DNA of 64,000 nucleotides from positions 10,611,501 to 10,675,500 of the forward strand of contig NC_088303.1 of the NCBI RefSeq assembly GCF_032854445.1. Reading direction: 5' to 3'. Under the pieces are notes generated by a model. That model saw only the letters and a list, made by a program, of their open reading frames with translations, searched no databases and was not told where the DNA came from. The position numbers and the translations under genes were made by a program. The stretch's first letter is position 1. The number at the start of each line of letters is the position of its first letter. Shown in pieces: positions 13,434 to 25,200 of the stretch. The DNA is from Liolophura sinensis. Taxonomy: Eukaryota; Mollusca; Polyplacophora; Chitonida; Chitonidae.

Positions 13434-15904
13434 ATATGACAAATAAGACTAAAAAACATTCTTTGTTTAAAAAGTTCAGTAAGCTGGGTCCATGTTGTTG
13501 TCAGTTAATGTGTATTCGGGTATGGGTGTAAAATCTCTTTGTTCCAGACACTTTATTTAAAGAGTTCATATTTCTCCAGATTTTTATGAGATGTGTTGTT
13601 CAGCTATGGCGCATTTTATAGATGACGACGTTCATTTGCAAAATTTAACGAAAGTTGCATATTATGCCAGTATTATTTGAAAATGATAGACACAATAAAA
13701 TACATGTATGGTTAATCTGATTAATTTGATTTTTCCGTTTAAACACATGTTGCTACAGATGAATGAGTGCATTAGCAATAAATGAATTTCACACGTACAG
13801 AAAAGACGCCGACAGAAACTGATCTCGTAACGCAAGCATGGGTTTTACATACGCTCTCGGTTAACTAATCAAGATTCAGTATTTACATGTATTTGCTGAT
13901 GAAGTATAAGTGTCCAATCCTGTGTACAACACTGTTATGGTCAGCCTTTAGACCGCCAATCCATCTTTACGTTTGGAGCTTTTGTCCTTTTCTTCAAGGG
14001 CAATACTCCGATGACTGTCAGACAAGTGTCAGACATGACTCTTCAACCATGACACCTTTCAACGAAATCCACTCCTTCAGCGTTCTTCCATTCATTTGGG
14101 CAGGATAGAATTTCTCCGTTTTCACGCCTTGTCAGTCTGATGTATGGTAAGGATATTTAATCGATGGGGTATTGTCTTCACTATTTGCAGTCGTGTCGCG
14201 GCTCTTGTATATTGGCACGTTAAAAGGGAACTCCATCAAGCCGATGAGATCTTGTCAAAGAAGTCATCCTCTGGATTGGAGTTTGGCCCTTCGGCTTTTG
14301 CCCCCCTTCATTTGGTTGCTGCGATTCTCTCGATTGCACTTCAAACGGAAAAGTGCTTTTGATAGCGCTGCTTAAGAACACGGTACCAATTTGACAGCGT
14401 TGACTCGGGAATTTGCTCCGATATCAACCCGTGAAAGAGGACGAGAGATTATATAGTAACAGCTGTAGCTCAAAATGGTTTGACGGTTTTTATCGGCAAG
14501 TTTTGTCAATATCGTCATTCCGCCCGCTATCACCGAGGACCATCGGCACAGCAAACGGCCGCAAACTAGCCGCCACTGCCTTTAGTTAGCTACACCATCG
14601 ATCAGGAGAAAACCTTGTTGACTTTATCACGAGACCAGTCTCACAAACCTTCCCGTGCATTGCCCGGAACAGCTTTCTGATGGCCACCGTATTTTCTCTG
14701 AGTTGCAGTAAAAAAAAGTCTGTATAATCGGGTTCTTTATAAGGCCTAAATGATATTTGTGCCTGGATGGAGTCATATATCACAGACCGTAATTGACTAC
14801 GCCAGACGCTCGTAATATGATGCTATTTATAAGTGAACACCAGTTCGGTTTTAAATGTCGTTTTGTCGGTGTAAATTGTGTAGAGCGTAGACACGAGCTC
14901 CTGTTCGTTGCCAATCGCTCGTACACCTTCCGAGGATGTCATTATATTAAGCACAATTAGAAAGAGTACAGGCGGCGACCAGCAGAAGGATTCCAGACAT
15001 CTTAAGCAATGAGGAATTTTGCGTCACTGGCGGTATGACTGTAGTTAGAATTACCATCGCCAATACCATGGGGCCCCTCCGTCATCCATCAACCCTCCTC
15101 TTATGTCTTTGACGAGGAATCGTTTCTGCATTTGAATTGCAGAAAGATGTCAGGGGTTATTGGTAATCTCACCGAACTTCTGTTCCTAAACTGTACGCAC
15201 GGATATATGCGCCCGCCAGATATGCGAATGTTTTCCTTTCGTGACAGATAAAACAGCCTTAAGATGCACCAGGAGAATAAAAACAAATGACTGTATAAAA
15301 CATTCATAAACTTGGCGGTCTGTGAAAGTCTAGGTCTTCAGGAATATGTGCATATATATTTATAGATAGGAAATGCTTCTGCTTCCTTATTTTGCCACAA
15401 TATGGCCTGCGGGAAAATGTCGCCAACAGATGAACATATTTCTAAATTAACAACACTTCACAAATGCGCCAAAAAGCAGAATTGTTTATCTGGCGCATCC
15501 ACAGTTCTTTCCTTTGATGTTTACTACGTTCCACGTGCCTTTGATGCTTTGATGTTTGCTGCATTCCGCGCGCCTGTTTTGTTTATGAAGTCAGTTTCTT
15601 AAAGTACACGTATAGTGCACGATGTTCAAGGGATAGAAAGTACTGCGTGTAACGTGACGAATATGTTAGATGAACGACCATTAAAGCTCAGAAGATAGCT
15701 CTATATTTATTTTAGAAACAAGTAAAATGCTTTTAAAACATTAGTTTCAGTGGTGCTCTGGTGTGACCCAGTTGGCATCAGTGAGATCACATCCATATTT
15801 TTCTTAAAACAGTTCGTTTCAAGGTCCATTTTGGCGAATGCATTCACAGCTATATATGTACCACTGTACATGCATTTGAAAAGCAGGGTCCCATTGTTCA
15901 AGGA
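13434..15904. other. No recognisable gene
   Basis: Nothing supported. Open frames are short and without motifs. A motif gttagatgaacgaccatta near 15,665 loosely resembles one near 4,580, possibly old repeat debris. Confidence 0.5.
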
Positions 15905-16045
15905 TGTATTAAAAGTTAGACTTAAATCTTAATACCGGTTTTGACCTAATGCAAAACTGGGACTTTAGTCCAGACTAAAGTTAATTCTAGGTTTAACTGC
16001 TTATACACTTTTGAACAACAGCATGGGCCCAGAAATCTAGCAGAG
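15905..16045. repeat. MITE-like palindromic fragment
   Basis: A near-palindrome (actttagtc ca gactaaagt, 15962-15981) is followed by tttgaacaac and gggcccaga. A related end (tcgaacaactgggtccaga) occurs near 49,045. A short non-autonomous foldback element is possible; ends and target duplication are not clear. Confidence 0.3.
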
Positions 16046-16317
16046 TGTGTTTACTATGTGTTAATAACATGTGGAAGATCTAAAGAAAAAAATAATCAAA
16101 CCATTTTCCTGCAGAGTACTTACTGGTCTTTCAACTGACACTTTGTACTAATGTTTTCCTTTCAGACAATTTGCCGGGACTGATTATGATCGTGTCAAAG
16201 TGGCGTCAAATATATTTTTAAGATTACTAAACCTGTTTAATTAATGGTTGACTGGTTACATGACGTGCAGGTGGGAGAAAATATTCTGTTGTAGCGGTCT
16301 TATCTGATGCTTTAATC

Positions 16318-16402
16318 CTCAGCTACTGGCACCACTCACTTTGTGGCGTTACTAACATCACTCACATCGTGGCGCCATTAGCACCACTCACATCGTGGCC
16401 AT
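16318..16402. repeat. Short tandem repeat, about 31 bp, 2-3 copies
   Basis: ggcaccactcactttgtggc, then catcactcacatcgtggc and gcaccactcacatcgtggc follow one another. Confidence 0.75.
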
Positions 16403-16636
16403 ACAATGTAACACCCACAGTGAGTTATGGTAATACCAAGGTGGGGAATAGATAGAAGCCATGCCTTAGACACAAGTATCGTGCCAATTGGTGTATATTA
16501 TTGATAATATTACCATTCTTATTGTAGTTACTTTTGTACTATTAACAACTTTCATTGCCCCCTAAAAGGGTCTAAAACTGGTGCTTCGAATTACTTAATG
16601 CAAAAAAAAAATGTGTTGATGTTATGAGAGAAGAAA

Positions 16637-16768
16637 ACTCTCCGGCCGTATGTGGGAAGGTCTTCCTGCAGCCTGCGGATGATCGTAGCTTCTGCCCGGT
16701 TTGCCGGCCACTGTCGTGTAAGTGAGTACGGCCTAAAACCCCAATTATATAAATAAATTAATAAAACG
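16637..16768 (+). repeat. SINE-A 3' fragment
   Basis: Starts at ctctccggccgtatgtggga and continues through tgcctgcagcctgcgg-like, ttctgcccggtttgcc and the diverged 3' end, to an ataaataaattaataaaa tail. The tRNA-like head is missing and part of the gtataagtgaaat block is deleted. Confidence 0.85.
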
Positions 16769-16769
16769 T

Positions 16770-18423
16770 AAGTAAATGACAGGCTTTTGACGGTTACTAC
16801 AAAACGCCTCACACACCACAGGAACAAATAGTTTACACGATAGTGGGATGGCCGTGATCTAAGCCTACCTCCCAAGGCAAGTGAAGATAATCTGGATCGA
16901 GTGTGTTATTCCCCAGGCAACAAACATGGATGGTCTGATACTTTATGAAAAAATACAGCGCTGGAGCTACAAGCCTGCATCACGAACATTCAGATCTCCG
17001 TAAAAAGAACAAAAACTGCAAAGCTGTTTGCATACGCTTTAAGTAATGCTTCAGCGAAGTAACGTCCTGCCTGACCTTCAGTACTCCCCCCCCCCACCCC
17101 AAAAAAGGCAATTCCCATTCTTGTTTCAAGACATTCTACCAAATGGCAAATTCATTTTGAAGATCAAATGTGTCAACATAATAACATTTCTGAACTGCTT
17201 GTTTTGCTTTTATCGTATTGTATAAGCATGAATTATAAAAGAAATCTCCGACAACCGAGTCTACTTTTTAACGGCTAAAAGAACAAAGTTAGCGAAGTCA
17301 TGTAGCTGCTTGAGTTGGTCAAACATAGCACATGAAATGTGAAGAAGCAAACGATATGCTTTGGTCTCTTGGATAACGTGTACCATATTTGAATGATCAC
17401 TTGCTATCACCGACATTTGTCGCATGATATCTGTGTAATGTCCATTAACTGGGATGTAGAGAAATCTGGTAAATGGTTAGAAGAGTGAGACGAGGAGGCG
17501 AGAAAGGGGAGGGGGTCGAGGCCGAGGCTGTTATCCCCAGCATATCAGACTCCTGGCTAGAAAGTGGCATGGTAGGGCAAAGAGTGACGTAGCAAAGTGA
17601 ATGTGAGGAGCCTTGATGAGATCGACCTATGGCATCAGATGTGGAGCTAACCATGCCGACATGGGACTGATTGGCTCTGTTAGCAACGGCTTTAATTCGG
17701 TGATTTACTACGGGCTGCTTCCTCCAGAATGAATGACTGGGGCCACAGGGAGGACAATTAGAAAATACCGCCTCAGTGTAATTGGAAGTTTAGCCAAGAG
17801 CTTTTTAGAGGATCCGTTGAATTCTGACTGCTTCTCCTGAAACGATTTCAAGATGGCCGTCACTTGTTTTGATGCCATGAACAACGACTTACTGCAATGC
17901 TCTTGACCCGGCACTTATCTCTATGCATCTTAAGCTGTTTCCTGAAACATGAACAGCATCCAACTCTCTGTTGAGCCCACTGCTGTGCGTACATAGCAAC
18001 AGAAGTGGTGGACAAATGCCTAAATGGAATCCACTTGGCTTCCGACCCGTCATTACAAATAGGAATGAGGCAGCTTCTTCTTGGAATACGAAGAGCGTGA
18101 CAATTATATTAACAATGATCAGATTGGATTACGTAATGTACCGTGCTTCCCTGTCAAAGATTCTTATCGTTTTTATTACCCCTACTGGTGCCACTTTACC
18201 TCCTGCTGTTTCTGAGAGCTTAACATTTAAGGTTTATTCTGAGATGATGAAAGTATATGTATGGTTGTTTTATACTTGTAGTCTGTACATGATAAATGCG
18301 CCTGTATATTGCCCAACTATATATTACCAATAGAAAAGTCAAACAGGTTGGTTACCATAAAAACGTACGTACATGTATTCCAAACTATGTTGCAAAAAGT
18401 AGATTGTGCCAGTAAACTAGATA
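16770..18423. other. No recognisable gene
   Basis: A C-rich run near 17,090 is the only feature seen. The 120-codon open frame near 18 kb has no known motif. Confidence 0.5.
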
Positions 18424-19425
18424 ATGCCTTACATGATCCACCGGGATGTGTATTGTCATGAGGATGTCATGCCTTACATGATCCACCGGAATGTGTATTG
18501 CCATGAGGATGTCATGCCTTATATGATCCACCGGAATGTGTATTGCCATGAGGATGTCATGCCTTACATGATCCACCGGAATGTATATTGCCATGGGGAT
18601 GTCAAGCCTAACATGATCCACCGGAATGTGTATTGCCATGAGGATGTCATGCCTTACATGATCCACCGGAACGTGTATTGCCATGAGGATGTCATGCCTT
18701 ATATGATCCACCGGAATGTGTATTGCCATGAGGATGTCATGCCTTACATGATCCACCGGAACGTGTATTGCCATGAGGATGTCATGCCTTACATGATCCA
18801 CCGGAACGTGTATTGCCATGAGGATGTCATGCCTTATATGATCCACCGAAATGTGTATTGCCATGAGGATGTCATGCCTTACATGATCCACCGGAATGTG
18901 TATTACCATAATGATGTCATGCTTTACAAGATACACCCTTGTGCATCAAGCAACCCACGGTATCATCATAGCAACACACACCCTGGTGCATCATGCAAGC
19001 TACGGTATTACCATGGCAACACACACCCTGGTGCATCATTAAAGCCACGATATCACCATGGCAACACACACCCTGGTGCATTATGCAAGGCACGGTATCG
19101 TCTTGGCAACACACACCTTGGTGCATCATACAAGCCACGGTATCACTATGACAACACACACCCGGTTGCATCATGCAAGCCACGGTATTACATGATGTAC
19201 TAGGATATGTATTGGCATCATGGTATCTTGCCTTTCATGATGTACTAGGGTGTGTGTTGTCATGATGATATCATGACTTGCATGATGCACCAGGGTGTGT
19301 CTAGGCATGATGACATCATGCCACCAGGCTGTGTATTGCCATGATGATATCATGCTTTACATTATGCACCTGGATGTGTATTGCCATTTTGGTATCATGC
19401 TATTCATGATGTACGTTATATTGTG
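18424..19425. repeat. Composite minisatellite, 45 bp unit, with an inverted central block
   Basis: Block 1 (18424 to about 18940) has eleven or so near-identical 45 bp units (atgccttacatgatccacc, then gtgtattgccatgaggatgtc). Block 2 (about 18941-19190) has a 45 bp period too, but its unit (acaccctggtgcatcatgc, then cacggtatcaccatgg) is the reverse complement of the same family. Block 3 (about 19191-19425) returns to the first orientation (catgatgcaccagggtgtg) and is more diverged. The 45 bp period yields open frames of up to 259 codons, which I do not regard as genes. Confidence 0.95.
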
Positions 19426-19429
19426 GCGT

Positions 19430-21093
19430 ATTGCTTTACAGTATGGAATTACTTCATTACACCGAATTGTGTTACTATGGTATTGCCGCACATTGGCCTT
19501 ATTTTATAATAAGGTCCTTCGTGGACTAGTCGTTTGCGTGCTAGTGCAGACTGATGACTTAGGGCTCTCTCACCAACGAATTCATTGCTGACTTTATCCG
19601 TGCGGAGAGTCCTGCGAGAATACTGGCCACCGTTGTATGTCAAACATTCTTGAGTAGGACATAAAACATTAATAAAAGAAATAAATCAAATATTTCATCA
19701 TTGTATTTCTGCTCACTATCGAATGAAATCAAACTACTGAGTAGCTTCACAGTACTATAGTATACTGTATAAAATTGATTTACAACACGACAATACCTAA
19801 CCGTTCACTATTGCCTCACAGTGGGAAATTGTTTCACAGTTATATCTCATAACATCGAATTGTAACGCAGTAAAGAATTGCTTTATACCACCAAGGTGAC
19901 TCATAAAATGTTTGTTTGAGTCCCTCCCAATTAAGGTAAGCGCCGTGTACGTTTCGAATAGTACCTCTTAAGGACAGCTTTGTAAAGAACAACTTGGCCT
20001 TCAACCTTTATCTAGCTGTATTGTTGCGATTTCTTAATGGATAATGACCTAGTATAAATGTGTAATGAAAAGTCTTATTATCTTGGGGCTGGTATTATTG
20101 GAAGGGCCTATATCTTGTATTGCCACGCGGCTCCTGGTAATGACAGTATAAGGGTATCTACACCTCGCTGTCCTGGTCGTAGTCCAACTTCAGTGATAAA
20201 TTCATTGGTTGAGCCAGGTTTCTGCATCATCGGTAATAAATTGCCATTTAGAGAATATTTATTTTTCGGGATTGGGCTACCTCAGAAACGGTAGAGGCTT
20301 TAAGCAACGCACTAGGTCAGGGTTAAAGGTATGGAAAGGATTCTCATAGGTTACTGCTACTATCTTCAGCGAAGTGTCACGGGGCCTCTGACTCTCCGAT
20401 CAGATCGCATTAAAAGGCTAGACAGAGCCATGACTCCGGGGTCGATAATACACCTAAAGTCCCATTATCCTTTGAATGAACCTGATAGCTCTACCATTCA
20501 GACTAATTAATTACATTAAGTAACGAGCATCTCGAACTGTCCCCCTGTACAAATACTATTGCGACAATATTGTGGAGAATCGGGTCACTACTCTGGAGCC
20601 TCCGGTAAGCCGATGCGGTCAGTATACCACGGGTCGCTTCACATCCAAACGATACAAATATTAACCTTGCGGGAGAACCAGTCAGTACGGTAATGCATGC
20701 CATTCAAAGCATCCACAAATCAAACCCTTTATGCCTATTTTTTTCCCACCAACACAATCGTTATAGGTCCTCAAGGTTAATCTCCTGTAGACCAAGCCGC
20801 TCGTTTGAAAGCTGCGATTTGCCATGATCCTCTTTTCTTGTCGTTAAAACACAAAAACCACTCGCCTGTTTTATCCCCATCATGAGCAAACACGGCTGTA
20901 ATGAGGCGAGGTTTTATTACCAAAAGTAATTAACAGGGATTGGAGAGTAGCACCGAATCCTGTTTGGTAACGTGCTATTCTATTAGCATATGTACTTAAT
21001 TATCATAGCGCTAAAACCTGGCAGGCCTCTGCTGACACAAACTAAGAACGAAACAAGAATAACTTTTGACCAAACAATTGAATGACCATACTT
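19430..21093. other. No recognisable gene
   Basis: No exon or repeat recognised. The part near 20,780-20,960 is complex and AT/GC mixed, but I cannot assign it. Confidence 0.5.
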
Positions 21094-21450
21094 TGAGCCT
21101 GGACCGCTTGGGTGGCCAAATTTGACAGACCGTCCGCGAACCCGAGTCGGAACATACCAAAGACTTTAACAATGCTATTTGTTGCTGGCGCTCAGCAATG
21201 CTATAGGCCAGAGCACGAAATCATGACTGGTTGTCCTGGTGTCAGTATAATGTGACAGGGTGGGGTGTCATGTCTGTGTCTTCGTCATGATACTTTAGTA
21301 GCAGGCAGTGCTTTGGCGGCATGAACCCGCCCTGTCACAAGAAGAACAAATATATGTAATCACACCAAATAACCTCTCGTTGTTATATGACTGAAAAATT
21401 GTTCATTACGATGCTAAACCCCAAGCATCCATACATACACACCCCCAGCC
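21094..21450 (+). mobile_element. SINE-B, diverged copy
   Basis: The body reads gtgtcagtataatgtgacag and gtggggtgtcatgtctgtg, then atgatactttagtagcaggc. The 3' end has atatgactgaaaaattgttc and a catacatacacac tail. The head is poorly preserved. No clear target duplication. Confidence 0.75.
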
Positions 21451-21639
21451 TATCATCAAGGTTTCTAGGGCGTCACATTAAGATGATTTGTCTTGAGTAC
21501 TGTGTTAAGCTCTCGTCACGTGAACAAACAAGCAAACACGTCTGAATGTTTTTCCTTCTACGCGATTCACAGTTAGCGTGTCTGATTCACTTCCAAGACA
21601 TGTTCTCTTCACGAAGGAAATCTTGATAATGTGTAAAGG

Positions 21640-22205
21640 AAACCACCTAGGATAGAATGTCACCTATAGGGCGTCAAAAAATGTGGATAGTATATCACGT
21701 GTAGGGTCTCAGAAAACTTTTGATAGGTTGTTACCTATAGATTGTCAAACAAATGTAGATAGGATGTCACGTATAGGGCGTCAGACAAATCTGGATAGAA
21801 TACCACGTATAGGTTGTTAGAAAATTGTGGATATAGGATGTCACGTATAGGATGTCAGACAAATGTCTATATGATGTTACGTATAGGGCGTCAGACAAAT
21901 GTTAATAGGATGTCACATGTAGGGGGTGTCAGAAAACATCCCGTACCCCGTACATTGAACAGGGTGTGAGAAAACTGCGAACACGATGTCACGTGTAATG
22001 TTTCAGAAAACTGTCAATAGAATGTTACGTATAGGATATCAGACAAATGTGGATAGGATGTCACATATAGAGTGTAAAACAAATGTGGGTAGGATGTTAC
22101 GTATAGGGTGTCCGACAAATGTGGATGTCACGTATGTACTGTAACTGTGAACTGTAAAAAGGATGTCAGGTATATGGTGTCACAAAATTGTTGATAGGAT
22201 ATCCC
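21640..22205. repeat. Degenerate minisatellite, about 36 bp, roughly 15 copies
   Basis: Repeated phrases ggatgtcacgtatagggcg, tcagacaaatgtggata and tcagaaaac alternate with a period near 36 bp. Copies differ by many substitutions and small indels, indicating an old array. Confidence 0.9.
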
Positions 22206-22209
22206 CTAC

Positions 22210-25200
22210 ATCCCTATGACTACGGTACAGCTGTGTCTGAAGATCCCGTATAAAAAACCACGATTTTTTGCCATTTGTGTCAGGAAACTGTGACTTATCT
22301 CCTTGTCTTATTTAAAGGCACGATGTCACAGCACATGTCCAAGTCAACCGTTATCAACACCAAACAGACACACGTCAAACATACAACACAAGATAGATAA
22401 TAAGGTAGGCAGGGCGCAGTTACGGACAATCAATTAATCAGACGGAGTAATCCCGGAATGTGTCTGTCTGTGTGTATTCGGTTATCCGAATAAACCCAGG
22501 TTAGCCAGAGGAAGGGCTTAAGTTCGATAAATAGTCTGTAAACTTGAACACTGTCACACAAGAAAAGGTTGGCGAGATTCGCTAGACCCCGACGGTTTGG
22601 TTTCTGGCAAGGCAGTTTTCTCAGCGGCCTTAAATGCGAACGGTTTGTCCTCCAGTAAATGTTGACACTCACTCAACAGCGAGCCTCTTGACTAAAAAGT
22701 CAACACGCTTCTCATGTTGTTATCAGTTGGAATCGATATGTCTGACCGTAAACCCAACGTGGTGCGGGGCTAAGCCGACTTAGGGTAGGAACTATAGCGG
22801 GTCAGCACAGAAGACAAGAACAGCGGAGGGATAATTAACTTGGCGGGGCGTGAACAGGATAAGCTGTCACTAGACCTGGACAACGATAACCCAGAAACCA
22901 GCCGACTTTTTTGTTGATGCTTTATATGCCTGCAGTTAAATGTGCTAATAGAAATTCAACATCTACTTCGGGATAGATTTTTCTAATTATTGCACATCAG
23001 ACAATTCCTTTCTCGCACGGAAGGCTGGCGTTAGTAAATCTGGTTTCTGTTTTTCTTCAAAAAAAAAGTATTTTTGATAAACACACTAAATATGCTCCGA
23101 GTTACGTAATTTCTTTCAGATATTACACACTGATCAATACACTTTTCGACAAATATTAAATCCAGGAAAGGAGTGGCAAAATAAAGATTGATACTTGTAT
23201 GTATAGGAATAAGTTAGCCTTGTCTTCCTATGCATCCGTTTTACTCACTGAATTGTTCTATTGCCTCTGTCTCTTGGATCTAGACTGCGATGAAGAGGTT
23301 GGCGACCACATGTTAACAGATCAAATGACCTTTCCCTGTATAGTACCTTATGCCAACAAGCGTAGGTTTAACCTTCGGAAAAGAACTCTGTACATACTGT
23401 GTTCGTTTTTAGTGTCCTACCGAGACGAATTAGTCATGATCTGAAACAAGCACATAAAACAAACAGAAACTGAGCGTAAGCAACGAGTGCGTTAGTAAGG
23501 AATATGTCTTGAAACTGACTATATAAAACGCAGAGTAGCAAACAAAATATAAACGTGGGCCTTAACAGCTGTGCTTGTCAAGTGTAAATAGCCTTTCCCC
23601 ATATATACCATGTCAAGTTGATCAACATGTTGGGGAAATGCAAAATGCCGAAAACCTAAAAGCTAGTGATAAAGCTGGAAAAGTAGCCACCTGTACGTTT
23701 TCATAATCTTGTGTCACGTCGCGTGCCTGTAACCAGTGTGTGGAACCGTACTCTGTTTAAACCACAACAACGACATGCAGCATGTGAGTGAATGTCACGT
23801 GGTGGTAGGCCGATTAAATCCATGGAGTTTTCATGGCTTTCATAGTGTTGTATATTCAGTTCTCTCTAGCGAGCCCATTACCGGACTGCTTAAACGAGAC
23901 TGAAGATGATGGCTCAGGTCGAGTGGTGTCTACATGTAAGACTATAAGCCGGGCTAACGACAAAAGATGGAAATGTTTCACGTCGTTCCTGTGAGCAGTT
24001 TTCTGTAAACAGAGTACAGTATGGCGTGGAAATAGCGTCTAATTTAACCAGCACACTATATATTATTAATGTATTGGGAACCTGTGTGAGTGTATTTGGG
24101 TGCTCTTAGGGTTTATTTCAGTGCCAAGTGCGGAAACTGATAAACTTACGTGGAGACAAATTGGCGATAACCGGAACAGAAGGGACGGCTTTGCAGTTGA
24201 GATACAACAATGTGCTCGTGACGTAGCAGTGTGTGTCATCTTTCTGAAGCAACTGACTTCAAACCCATATAGACCGGGATTCACCTGTCGCTATGTAATA
24301 TCGCTGTAAATTATCTCTGTATAACAGCCCAGTTAGGTTTACAATATTTTTTCACTCAGTGCTTTACGTGCAACGAACATAGCTCGTGGTTGCATGCTTT
24401 CTTTGAAGATTGATTTTCCCTAACTGAATGGATTACGCATGGATATCTATCCGTTATGGTATTAAACACCACGATACTCCTGTGCGATTGTATCCTTGTT
24501 CTTTTTCTATATACAGATGTAAGCGACTCCGACATAAATTAACCTATTAGTGCCAAAATAGATACTCGTACAGAAGAATACGAAAACTTGATCTTTATCA
24601 AACGTGCTTTGAGATCATTTCTACCAAGGGTAGGCCTACACTACAAGTTTCCAAAAATAGACAATGACATAACAGTGCCATTATACTGGGAATGGGCTAT
24701 TTACCATTTTTCTGAGAGTGGTCAGGTGTAATGGCTGAGAACAGACTGTAGAGCTTTCGGAAACTATTCCAACACCGTCGTGTGTCTGACGAAACTAATT
24801 AACTGGCCGTTATGCATCAATAAAACAAACTAACCACCAGACAGTGTCATTAAGAATACAAAAGATTATTTATCTTTATCTGTACACAATATCTTGCCCA
24901 TGAGTAACTAAGGCTTGTTAGCATTCCAGGAATACGTTTATTTTCTGAATAATTCCGTCTATGGCGACACACGACCTTTATCAGTACGTTTGCGGAGATA
25001 ATTCGTCTACCTAGGATGACTCCTAGGGAGTCATTGCACTTCATTGTTTGGCTGTTGTTTCCGGGCGACCTGAACAGACAAACGAAGCTAATCAGACTAT
25101 ATCTTCAGGGACACAGTTCCCACGTACAACCAAACCCAACTGCCCCGTTTTTGAGATATTTAAAAAACATCATGTGAGTGAATTATCATTTACATTTTTT

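Noticed and set aside
18385-19203. Open frames of 259 and 183 codons with 15-residue repeats
   Set aside because: They follow from a 45 bp period. The + frame runs straight through the inverted block, which a real protein repeat would not do.
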